Origin: Rhizobium sp.
GTDB taxonomy: Bacteria > Pseudomonadota > Alphaproteobacteria > Rhizobiales > Rhizobiaceae
Direction of reading: 5' to 3'
NCBI GenBank assembly: GCA_003527225.1
Contig: DPXQ01000044.1
Coordinates: forward strand, 73,164-93,908
Length of the DNA stretch: 20,745 bases
The stretch's first letter is position 1. Each line of letters begins with the position of its first letter. The notes beneath the pieces were generated by a model. It worked only from the letters and a program-made list of their open reading frames with translations, did no database searches and had not been told where the DNA came from. This document shows, one piece after another, positions 1 through 5,799 of the stretch. The translations under genes were made by a program, and so were the position numbers.

Positions 1-48
1 CTGACTTGCATGTACCTCAACGACGCCATACACCCGGGCGGGCACTAA
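1..48 (+). CDS. atpB: ATP synthase F0 subunit a, C-terminal end (partial)
   Basis: The first 48 bases read in frame 1 as the last 15 residues of a protein, LTCMYLNDAIHPGGH, followed by TAA. This matches the C-terminal end I know for rhizobial F0 subunit a (a CxYLNDAxHPG tail). The gene lies immediately before the subunit c gene, the normal position of atpB in alphaproteobacterial F0 operons. Subunit a forms the proton half-channels next to the c-ring in the inner membrane. The start lies outside the window, so only the tail can be described. Confidence 0.8.
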   Translation: MTCMYLNDAIHPGGH

Positions 49-116
49 GGATAACGACATTGGCGCCTTGAGGCGTCAGTCATTCGCCGCAACAACCATT
101 TCGAAGGAGTTCATAC

Positions 117-344
117 ATGGAAGCGGAAGCAGCAAAGTACATCGGCGCAGGTTTGGCTTGCCTTGGCATGGCCGGCACGGCTCTGGGCCTCGGCAACATC
201 TTCGGCAACTACCTGTCCGGCGCGCTGCGCAATCCGTCTGCCGCTGACAGCCAGTTCGGCCGTCTGGTATTCGGCTTCGCGGTTACGGAAGCTCTGGGCA
301 TCTTCTCGCTGCTCATCGCTCTCCTCCTCCTGTTCGCTGTCTAA
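117..344 (+). CDS. atpE: ATP synthase F0 subunit c
   Basis: This 75-residue proteolipid forms the rotating c-ring of the inner-membrane F1F0 ATP synthase. Two hydrophobic helices (about residues 9-33 and 48-74) flank a polar loop with Arg38-Asn39-Pro40, the RNP loop that contacts the central stalk. The proton-carrying carboxylate is Glu58, in FAVTEALG of helix 2. The first helix carries the Gly-rich GxGxG pattern needed for ring packing. A strong Shine-Dalgarno AAGGAG (104-109) sits 7 bases before the ATG, fitting the high expression needed for a multicopy subunit. The gene is 68 bases after atpB and is followed by an intercistronic hairpin. Confidence 0.97.
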   Translation: MEAEAAKYIGAGLACLGMAGTALGLGNIFGNYLSGALRNPSAADSQFGRLVFGFAVTEALGIFSLLIALLLLFAV

Positions 345-360
345 TAGCAGCCAAGGTTCG

Positions 361-393
361 GGATCACGGTTCGCCGCACGGCGGCCGTGATCC
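361..393 (+). promoter_or_regulatory. Intercistronic hairpin between atpE and atpF2
   Basis: A perfect 9-bp inverted repeat, GGATCACGG (361-369) and CCGTGATCC (385-393), encloses a GC-rich 15-base loop that can itself pair (CGCCG with CGGCG). There is no T-tract after it, so it is not a standard intrinsic terminator. It lies 17-49 bases after the atpE stop. It could protect the 3' end of processed atpE mRNA, or partly attenuate the genes behind it, and so help produce more subunit c than b/b'. The structure is visible in the sequence; the role is inferred. Confidence 0.55.
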
Positions 394-423
394 TTCGCAT
401 TCGCAGTACACCTGGAGGTGAGC

Positions 424-1050
424 ATGTTTGTGACCCCCGCCTATGCCGAGGAAACTCCGGCACAGGGCCAGATCCACACGGAAGAGGCCCCGGCACAGGG
501 CCAAGTCCACACGGAGACCGGCGTCGCTCCAGCAGCGGAGCATGGCCGAGGCGTTTTTCCGCCATTCGACCAGACCACCTATCCGTCACAGCTTCTGTGG
601 CTGGTGATCACGTTCGGCCTTTTCTACATGCTCATGCAGAAGGTCATCGTGCCCCGCGTCGGTGGTATCCTCGAAAGCCGGCACGACCGCATTGCACAGG
701 ATCTCGACGAGGCCGCCCGGCTGAAGTCGGAAGCCGATGCGGCCATTGAAACTTATGAGCGGGAACTGAGCGCTGCCAAGGCCAAGGCCGGGCAGATCGC
801 ATCGGCAGCCCGCGACAGCGCCAAGGCCAAGGCAGATGCCGAGCGGGCCGCAGTCGAAGCCGAGCTCACCGAAAAGGTAGCCAAGGCCGAGGCACGGATC
901 GCGGACATCAAGGCCAAGGCTTTCGCCGAGGTCGATACGATCGCCAGCGATACGGTTACCGCGATCGTTGAGAAGCTGATCGGTACGAAGGTAACCAAGA
1001 CCGATGTGAAGTCGGCAGTTGGTTCCGTAACCGCCAAGCAGGAGGGCTGA
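424..1050 (+). CDS. atpF2: ATP synthase F0 subunit b' (b 2)
   Basis: This 208-residue protein is the b'-type peripheral stalk subunit that pairs with subunit b to hold F1 against the F0 motor. It has an N-terminal leader, then [15 protein letters not shown] and one transmembrane helix (about residues 55-80). A long Ala/Lys/Glu-rich coiled coil runs to the C-terminus. A GTG at 418 is in frame, but the ribosome-binding site GGAGG (414-418) overlaps it, so the ATG at 424 is the better start. The N-terminal leader holds a near-perfect tandem duplication ([11 protein letters not shown] then [11 protein letters not shown], encoded at about 451-513). The gene ends 2 bases before atpF. Confidence 0.93.
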   Translation: MFVTPAYAEETPAQGQIHTEEAPAQGQVHTETGVAPAAEHGRGVFPPFDQTTYPSQLLWLVITFGLFYMLMQKVIVPRVGGILESRHDRIAQDLDEAARLKSEADAAIETYERELSAAKAKAGQIASAARDSAKAKADAERAAVEAELTEKVAKAEARIADIKAKAFAEVDTIASDTVTAIVEKLIGTKVTKTDVKSAVGSVTAKQEG

Positions 1051-1052
1051 TC

Positions 1053-1538
1053 ATGCATTTCGATGCAACATTCTTCGCTTTCGTCGGCCTGCTGTTGTTC
1101 CTTGCCCTTGTTGTCTATCTCAAGGTTCCGGGCATGGTGGCGAAGTCGCTCGACGAGCGCGCCGACAAGATCCGCGACGAGCTGGCGGAAGCCAAGCGCC
1201 TTCGCGAGGAAGCCCAGCACGTGCTCGCCGAATACCAGCGCAAGCGCAAGGAAGCGGAAGCCGAAGCTGCAAGCATCGTCGCCGCAGCCGAGCGCGAGGC
1301 AGCCATGCTGACGGCTGAAGCCAAGCAGAAGACCGAGGAATTCGTAACGCGCCGCAATGCGCTTTCCGAACAGAAGATCAAGCAGGCGGAAACGGACGCG
1401 GTCAACGCCGTTCGCTCGGCCGCTGTCGATCTCGCGATTGCCGCCGCCGAATCGATCCTCGCAAAGAAGGTTGATGCCGCCGTTCAGGAGAGCCTCGTCA
1501 AGGGTGCTGTCGGCGAGGTGAAGGCCCGCCTCAACTGA
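1053..1538 (+). CDS. atpF: ATP synthase F0 subunit b (b 1)
   Basis: This 161-residue protein is the second peripheral stalk subunit, partner of the b' subunit encoded directly upstream with a 2-base gap, so translational coupling is likely. Residues 5-27 form a single membrane helix (FFAFVGLLLFLALVVYL). The KVPGMVAKSLDERADKIRDEL segment starts a long charged helix rich in Ala, Glu, Lys and Arg, which fits the dimeric right-handed coiled coil of bacterial b subunits. The length is normal for the family. It is the last gene of this F0 cluster and is followed by an intrinsic terminator. The F1 genes are not nearby, as usual in rhizobia. Confidence 0.95.
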   Translation: MHFDATFFAFVGLLLFLALVVYLKVPGMVAKSLDERADKIRDELAEAKRLREEAQHVLAEYQRKRKEAEAEAASIVAAAEREAAMLTAEAKQKTEEFVTRRNALSEQKIKQAETDAVNAVRSAAVDLAIAAAESILAKKVDAAVQESLVKGAVGEVKARLN

Positions 1539-1564
1539 GCTGCGGTTCAGCTATAAGCAGAATG

Positions 1565-1591
1565 AAAGCCGGGCTCTGTCCCGGCTTTTTT
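1565..1591 (+). terminator. Intrinsic terminator after the F0 operon
   Basis: A 9-bp perfect stem, AAAGCCGGG (1565-1573) and CCCGGCTTT (1580-1588), with a 6-base loop is followed by a T run to 1591. It lies 27 bases after the atpF stop and about 40 bases before the 3' end of the convergent rnhB gene. On the minus strand the tract after the stem has only three T, so it should work mainly for the atp mRNA. Confidence 0.88.
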
Positions 1592-1632
1592 CATGTCCGC
1601 ATCCTGGGTGGGGACGGAGACGTCCCTCAGGG

Positions 1633-2298
1633 CTATACGTCGTCCTCATCCGTGCGCAAAGGGCGGAAACTCATCCTGTGCAAGGCGCAGGGGCCGTGGA
1701 CGGCAATGGCCATGCGATGCTGTTCGGTACCATAGCCGGCATGTCCCTCGAAGCCGTAGGCCGGATAGACTGCGGCGGCGCGCGCCATCATGCGGTCACG
1801 CGTGACCTTGGCGACGATCGAGGCGGCGGCGATCGAAAACGACCGCGAGTCGCCTTTCACCACGGCCTTGGCATGGCAGCAAAGGCCGCTGGGCACGTCG
1901 CGTCCGTCCGTGAGCACGAAACCGGCCGGCAGCGCCAGACCAGCCACCGCGCGGCGCATGGCATCGAGACTGGCCTTGCGGATATCCCGCGCATCGATGT
2001 GACGAGAGCAGGACGAGGCGATCGAGACGGTTGCTGATGCGAGAATAAGGTCGAAGAGCGCGTGGCGCTGGACGGCTGAAAGCTTCTTCGAATCGTTGAG
2101 ACCCGGCGGAATATTCTCAGGATCGAGAATGACCGCGGCCGCCACCACCGGGCCGGCAAGCGGTCCGCGCCCCGCCTCGTCGGTGCCGGCGACGGGCTGA
2201 TATCCCTGTCGGCCGGCGAGCCGCTCGAGCTCGAAATCGGGACCTTCCGGAAGACTGGTGAAAAAGCCCGGAGAATCGGGTGGCGTGCGACGTTTCAT
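1633..2298 (-). CDS. rnhB: Ribonuclease HII
   Basis: This 221-residue cytoplasmic nuclease cuts the RNA strand of RNA-DNA hybrids and removes single ribonucleotides misincorporated in DNA. Family motifs appear in order: [13 protein letters not shown] (catalytic Asp40-Glu41), LNDSKKL, VLTDG (metal-binding Asp131), VVKGD and [15 protein letters not shown] (Asp168). The C-terminal SFRPL is also typical. I chose the ATG at 2298 ([10 protein letters not shown]) because rhizobial homologues I recall start there, but it has no visible Shine-Dalgarno. The same frame stays open upstream to the stop of the radical SAM gene and could start at TTG 2373, adding 25 residues with a CxxC-x14-CxxC pattern. 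Convergent with atpF, and probably co-transcribed with the radical SAM gene. Confidence 0.93.
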   Translation of the reverse strand: MKRRTPPDSPGFFTSLPEGPDFELERLAGRQGYQPVAGTDEAGRGPLAGPVVAAAVILDPENIPPGLNDSKKLSAVQRHALFDLILASATVSIASSCSRHIDARDIRKASLDAMRRAVAGLALPAGFVLTDGRDVPSGLCCHAKAVVKGDSRSFSIAAASIVAKVTRDRMMARAAAVYPAYGFEGHAGYGTEQHRMAIAVHGPCALHRMSFRPLRTDEDDV

Positions 2299-2344
2299 GC
2301 GGCAGAAATCGCACGCCAACCCGACTTCCTGCAAGTCCCCGGAT

Positions 2345-2372
2345 TGGAACGTCGGACAGAGCCGACATTCCA
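2345..2372 (-). promoter_or_regulatory. Hairpin in the leader of rnhB
   Basis: Read on the minus strand, TGGAATGTCGG (2372-2362) and CCGACGTTCCA (2355-2345) form an 11-bp stem around the loop CTCTGT. The only non-Watson-Crick pair is a U-G wobble in the rnhB-strand RNA; in the plus-strand RNA the same position would be a C-A mismatch. It lies 46 bases before the rnhB ATG, in the gap after the radical SAM gene, with no T-tract. It may be an intercistronic stabiliser or attenuator. Confidence 0.45.
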
Positions 2373-2508
2373 AGGCGGTTTCCGGGAACTTCTCCGGCGC
2401 GAGGCGGACAGGGGGACGCGCCGGAATGCGAATGACCGGAGGCTCACAACATCTCGGCGAGCAACCCGAGGGAACGCCAGCCGGGGCACGAGCCTCCCGG
2501 CAACAACG

Positions 2509-3666
2509 TCAAAGCAGGGACAGCTGCACCCCGCTTCTGTTCGGCGGCACGAACAGATCGTCACGCAGATGCATGCTGCGCCGAACGAGCCCGAGCCGCT
2601 TCGTCGACATCTCGAACCGCCGGCTGATCTGCCATGCGTAGGGCCCGGCGCCCTTCATGCGCTTGCCGAATTCGGCATCGTAATCCTTGCCTCCCCGCAT
2701 GGAGCGCACAAGAGACATCACATGGCGGTAGCGGTCAGGATAGTTCTGCAGCAGCCAGTCCCGAAAGAGCGGGCTGACCTCGATCGGCAAACGCAAGATC
2801 ACGTAGCCGGCCTCGTTCGCACCGGCGGCCTTGGCCGAATCCAGAACCCGTTCGATCTCATGGTCGTTGAGCGCCGGGATGACCGGTGCCATAAGAACAC
2901 CCGTCGGGACGCCCGCCCCGGAAAGCGCCTTGATCGCCTCCAGCCGCCGCGTCGGAGTGGAAGCGCGCGGCTCCATCGAGCGGGCGAGCTTGCGGTCGAG
3001 CGTCGTGACCGAGATCGCGACCTTGGCCAACCCCCTTTCCGCCATCGAGGCGAGGATATCGATATCGCGCATGACCAGCGCCGATTTGGTAACGATCGCG
3101 ACCGGATGATTGGCCTTGTTCAGAACCTCGAGAATCTGCCGCATGATGCGCCATTCGCGCTCGACCGGCTGATAGGGATCGGTATTGGTGCCGATGGCGA
3201 TGGTGCGCGGCTTGTAGCCGGGCTTTGCGAGCTCCCGCTCCAGGAGCTTCGGCGCGTCCGGTTTGGCAAACAGCTTGCTCTCGAAATCCAGCCCCGCCGA
3301 CAGCCCCATATAGGCGTGGGTCGGCCTTGCAAAACAATAGATGCAGCCGTGCTCGCAGCCGCGATAGGGATTGATCGAACGGTCGAACGGAATGTCGGGG
3401 GACTCGTTGCGGGTGATGACAGTGCGCGGCTTTTCGACCTGCACCTCGGTACGAAACGGCGGCATGTCGTCAAGCGTTGTCCAGCCATCGTCGAAGGCCA
3501 CCCGCTCCACCGGCTCGAAACGGCCGCCAGGATTGAGCCCCGCCGCCCGGCCGCGCCGCCGATCGATATCCACCCTCAGTCCGGATGCGGAAACCATCGC
3601 ATCGGCAATATCCGCCGTATTGGCGGACTGGAAGCCAGCCCGCGCCACAAGAGACAGCTCGTTCAT
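2509..3666 (-). CDS. PA0069-family radical SAM protein (SplB-like)
   Basis: This 385-residue protein has the radical SAM cluster motif CxxxCxxC at Cys104, Cys108 and Cys111 (GCEHGCIYC), which binds the 4Fe-4S cluster that cleaves S-adenosylmethionine. NPYRGCEHGCIYCFARPTH plus the downstream TNTDPYQPVE and VTKSALVMRDIDIL segments mark it as the PA0069/Rv2578c family, distantly related to spore photoproduct lyase. The substrate of this family is not known to me. The start at 3666 (MNELSLVARAGFQ) has GGGAG at the right distance, whereas the upstream 44 codons are AT-rich non-family sequence. The gene ends 210 bases before rnhB on the same strand, and this pairing hints at a link with nucleic acid repair. 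Confidence 0.88.
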   Translation of the reverse strand: MNELSLVARAGFQSANTADIADAMVSASGLRVDIDRRRGRAAGLNPGGRFEPVERVAFDDGWTTLDDMPPFRTEVQVEKPRTVITRNESPDIPFDRSINPYRGCEHGCIYCFARPTHAYMGLSAGLDFESKLFAKPDAPKLLERELAKPGYKPRTIAIGTNTDPYQPVEREWRIMRQILEVLNKANHPVAIVTKSALVMRDIDILASMAERGLAKVAISVTTLDRKLARSMEPRASTPTRRLEAIKALSGAGVPTGVLMAPVIPALNDHEIERVLDSAKAAGANEAGYVILRLPIEVSPLFRDWLLQNYPDRYRHVMSLVRSMRGGKDYDAEFGKRMKGAGPYAWQISRRFEMSTKRLGLVRRSMHLRDDLFVPPNRSGVQLSLL

Positions 3667-3797
3667 CGTTAGCTCCCGAGGGGGCCAGCGCCCCGGTTCG
3701 ATGATTAAATTCCTAGCCGCAAAAAGAGAACATTGCAAGAACAAAATCTTGAAAACTGTCAGTGGCAATGCTTTGTGCAATGCGATAAAGTTGAGCA
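3667..3797. promoter_or_regulatory. Divergent intergenic region of the radical SAM and GT2-like genes
   Basis: This 131-bp AT-richer stretch separates two divergent genes and must hold both start signals. The minus side has GGGAG 7 bases before the radical SAM ATG. A short inverted repeat, CAAGA-N6-TCTTG (3735-3750), lies in the middle. I cannot assign -35/-10 boxes with confidence. Confidence 0.35.
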
Positions 3798-4328
3798 ATG
3801 TTGACAGTGATCATGGAATGCCGCGATCAGGAACCCGAGCTCGCGCAGACATTGGCGGTGCTCGTCGCCGGTGCGATCGACGGCCTCGTCAGCGATGTCG
3901 TGGTTCTGGACCACGGTTCGCGAGATGGGACGGCACGGCTCGCCGAAGCCACGGGCTGCCGTTTTTATGAGCAGTGGGACATGAAGGACGTTCTGCACGC
4001 CGCGCGGGGAGAATGGATCATGATCGTCGAACCCGGCGCGAAGCCGCAGAACGGCTGGATCGAGGAAGTGTCGGAATATATGGCGCTGAACCAGACGCCG
4101 GCGCGGTTTTCGGCATCGCGCAGCCACAGGCGCTCTCTGTATCAGCGAATCGCCCACAGGCCGCCGCCGCTCGAACAGGGACTGCTGCTGCCGAAGCGGG
4201 AGGCGATCTCGGCCGCGAAGTCAGGCAGCGATCTTGTCCATCTTGCTCGTGGACAGAAAGCGCGGCGGTTGGCAAGCGAGATGGTTCCCTCCTGGGTCGC
4301 TCGCGGAAGCCGGCGGTCGCTGGCTTGA
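3798..4328 (+). CDS. Glycosyltransferase family 2-like protein, short
   Basis: This 176-residue protein begins like a GT-A fold glycosyltransferase 2: MLTVIMECRD, then SDVVVLDHGSRDGTARLAEATGCRF at about 32-56. The latter matches the nucleotide-binding strand and the usual VxDxGSxDGT element. The next expected element, a DxD-type metal-binding motif at the end of a GEWxxxxDxD strand, reads GEWIMIVEPGAKP (71-83) and has no DxD. At 176 residues it is also shorter than an active GT2 domain. I recall similar short proteins annotated as glycosyl transferases in Rhizobium. The activity is therefore uncertain. It is divergent from the radical SAM gene and convergent with moaB, with only 6 bases between the stops. 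The ATG at 3798 is used, with 3813 as an alternative. Confidence 0.65.
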   Translation: MLTVIMECRDQEPELAQTLAVLVAGAIDGLVSDVVVLDHGSRDGTARLAEATGCRFYEQWDMKDVLHAARGEWIMIVEPGAKPQNGWIEEVSEYMALNQTPARFSASRSHRRSLYQRIAHRPPPLEQGLLLPKREAISAAKSGSDLVHLARGQKARRLASEMVPSWVARGSRRSLA

Positions 4329-4334
4329 TCGTCC

Positions 4335-4880
4335 TTATACGCCGCGCTTCAGGTGCTCATCGAGCCGGGGCATGATCTCCACGAAATTACACGGCATGTG
4401 GCGATAGTCGAGCTGCCATTTCAGGATGCCGTCCCAGGCATCCTTGCAGGCGCCGGGAGAGCCGGGCAGAACGAAGATGAAGGTCGCATTGGCGACCCCG
4501 CCGGTCGCACGGGACTGGATCGTCGATGTTCCGATCTTGTCGTAGGACAGCCGGTGGAAGACCTCGGAAAAGCCGTCCATCCGCTTCTCGAAAAGCGGCT
4601 CCAGCGCCTCGGGCGTAACGTCGCGGCCGGTAAAGCCGGTCCCGCCCGTGGTAATCACGACGTCGATCTCCTGTGACAGCGTCCACGCCTCGACCTGGTT
4701 GAGGATGCGGTCGCGATCGTCCGGAACGATGGCGCGATCGACCAGCCGGTGGCCGGCGTCAGTCACTCTCTGGACGAGGGTGTCGCCCGATTTGTCATCG
4801 GCCAGCGTGCGTGTGTCAGAAACCGTAAGAACGGCGATCCCGACGGGAACGAAAGGGCGTGTCTCGTCGATCCGGGTCAT
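4335..4880 (-). CDS. moaB: Molybdenum cofactor biosynthesis protein B
   Basis: This 181-residue MoaB/Mog-family protein acts in molybdenum cofactor synthesis; the family adenylylates molybdopterin or is closely related to enzymes that do. The MoCF-binding fold is shown by GIAVLTVSDTR (14-24), DKSGD (29-33), the nucleotide-binding VVITTGGTGFTGRDVTPEA (74-92, with TTGGTG), and NATFIFVLPGSPGACKDAW (131-149). Length and motif order are normal for MoaB. Its ATG overlaps the ispE stop as ATGA (4877-4880), so it is the last gene of the ispB-TPR-ispE-moaB series and likely translationally coupled. The link to isoprenoid genes appears to be positional only. Confidence 0.9.
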   Translation of the reverse strand: MTRIDETRPFVPVGIAVLTVSDTRTLADDKSGDTLVQRVTDAGHRLVDRAIVPDDRDRILNQVEAWTLSQEIDVVITTGGTGFTGRDVTPEALEPLFEKRMDGFSEVFHRLSYDKIGTSTIQSRATGGVANATFIFVLPGSPGACKDAWDGILKWQLDYRHMPCNFVEIMPRLDEHLKRGV

Positions 4881-5794
4881 GGCGCGTCTCCTGCGGCTGT
4901 TCTCGTGGCCTGAAAATACCAGTCAGGCCTCTCCCGCGAAAGAGCCCGGGCGGCGGCGCTGGCTGCCGCATAGTCGCTGAACATGCCGAAACAGGTGGCG
5001 CCGGAACCGGACATGCGCACGAGTCTGGCGCCCTTCCTGGCAAGCATCGCCGAGATTTCACCGATCTCGGGCAGAAGGTCGCGGGCGGGGCCTTCGAGAT
5101 CGTTGCGCAACCGGGAAAGATAAGCGATCCACGCGCTCGCATCGGGCGATGCGGCGCTGCCGGTAATCGGCGGATTGTCCTTCTGCGCGAGCCGCCGGAA
5201 AATCTCCGGCGTCGATACGCCTTCGAGCGGATTGGTCAGCACCAGTGCGAAAGAGGGCATCTGCGGAAGAAACGCGATATTCTCGCCGATACCGCCTGCC
5301 CGAAGCGGCTTCGACTTAAGGCACATCGGCACGTCGGCCCCGAGACTGAGCGCTATCCGGGAAATGTCCATTTCGCCGAGTTGGCAGCCCCAGAGCCTCA
5401 TGAGGCCGCGAAGCGTGGCCGCTGCGTCCGCCGAGCCGCCGCCAATACCCGACGCTATCGGCAGGTTCTTTTCGAGCCCGATGCCGACGGCGGGGGCCCC
5501 GTGGCCCTTGTCGCGCAGGACGCGGCGAAGGAGGTCGCGCGCTTTGAGCACCAGATTGCCGCTGACACCGTTCGGGTCCTTGAGCAACTCCTGGCCAAAT
5601 CGTCCCGAAACCGCGAAACGGTCCTCGGTCGCCGGCTCGAAGAACAGCCGGTCGCCATCGCCCGCGAAGGTGACGATGCTGTCGAGAAGATGATAGCCGT
5701 CGGCGCGCTGGCCCGTCACGTGCAGGGCCAGATTGATCTTTGCCGGCGCGTTTTCGATGATGGCGGCCGCCGCGCCGCCTTCAGGAGCCACCAT
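4877..5794 (-). CDS. ispE: 4-diphosphocytidyl-2-C-methyl-D-erythritol kinase
   Basis: This 305-residue GHMP kinase phosphorylates the 2-hydroxyl of 4-CDP-2-C-methylerythritol with ATP in the MEP isoprenoid pathway. The substrate segment APAKINLALHVTGQRADGYHLLDS (17-39) carries the catalytic Lys19. The ATP-binding GHMP motif is LPIASGIGGGSADAAA (111-126), and the catalytic Asp154 lies in LGADVPMCL. A later GSGATCFG is the third GHMP motif. The start at 5794 (MVAPEGGAA) lies 5 bases after the stop of the TPR gene, and the 3' end overlaps moaB by ATGA. Longer upstream frames run through the TPR gene and are shadows. Its product feeds the polyprenyl synthase encoded upstream in the same series. 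Confidence 0.95.
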   Translation of the reverse strand: MVAPEGGAAAAIIENAPAKINLALHVTGQRADGYHLLDSIVTFAGDGDRLFFEPATEDRFAVSGRFGQELLKDPNGVSGNLVLKARDLLRRVLRDKGHGAPAVGIGLEKNLPIASGIGGGSADAAATLRGLMRLWGCQLGEMDISRIALSLGADVPMCLKSKPLRAGGIGENIAFLPQMPSFALVLTNPLEGVSTPEIFRRLAQKDNPPITGSAASPDASAWIAYLSRLRNDLEGPARDLLPEIGEISAMLARKGARLVRMSGSGATCFGMFSDYAAASAAARALSRERPDWYFQATRTAAGDAP

Positions 5795-5799
5795 CGGCG

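Noticed and set aside
2344..3672. 442-codon plus-strand frame opposite the radical SAM gene
   Set aside because: The Arg/His-rich product is typical of the antisense of GC-rich coding sequence, while the minus strand has a clear family match.
3667..3798. 44-codon N-terminal extension of the radical SAM protein
   Set aside because: AT-rich, not like the family, and the ATG at 3666 has a good Shine-Dalgarno.
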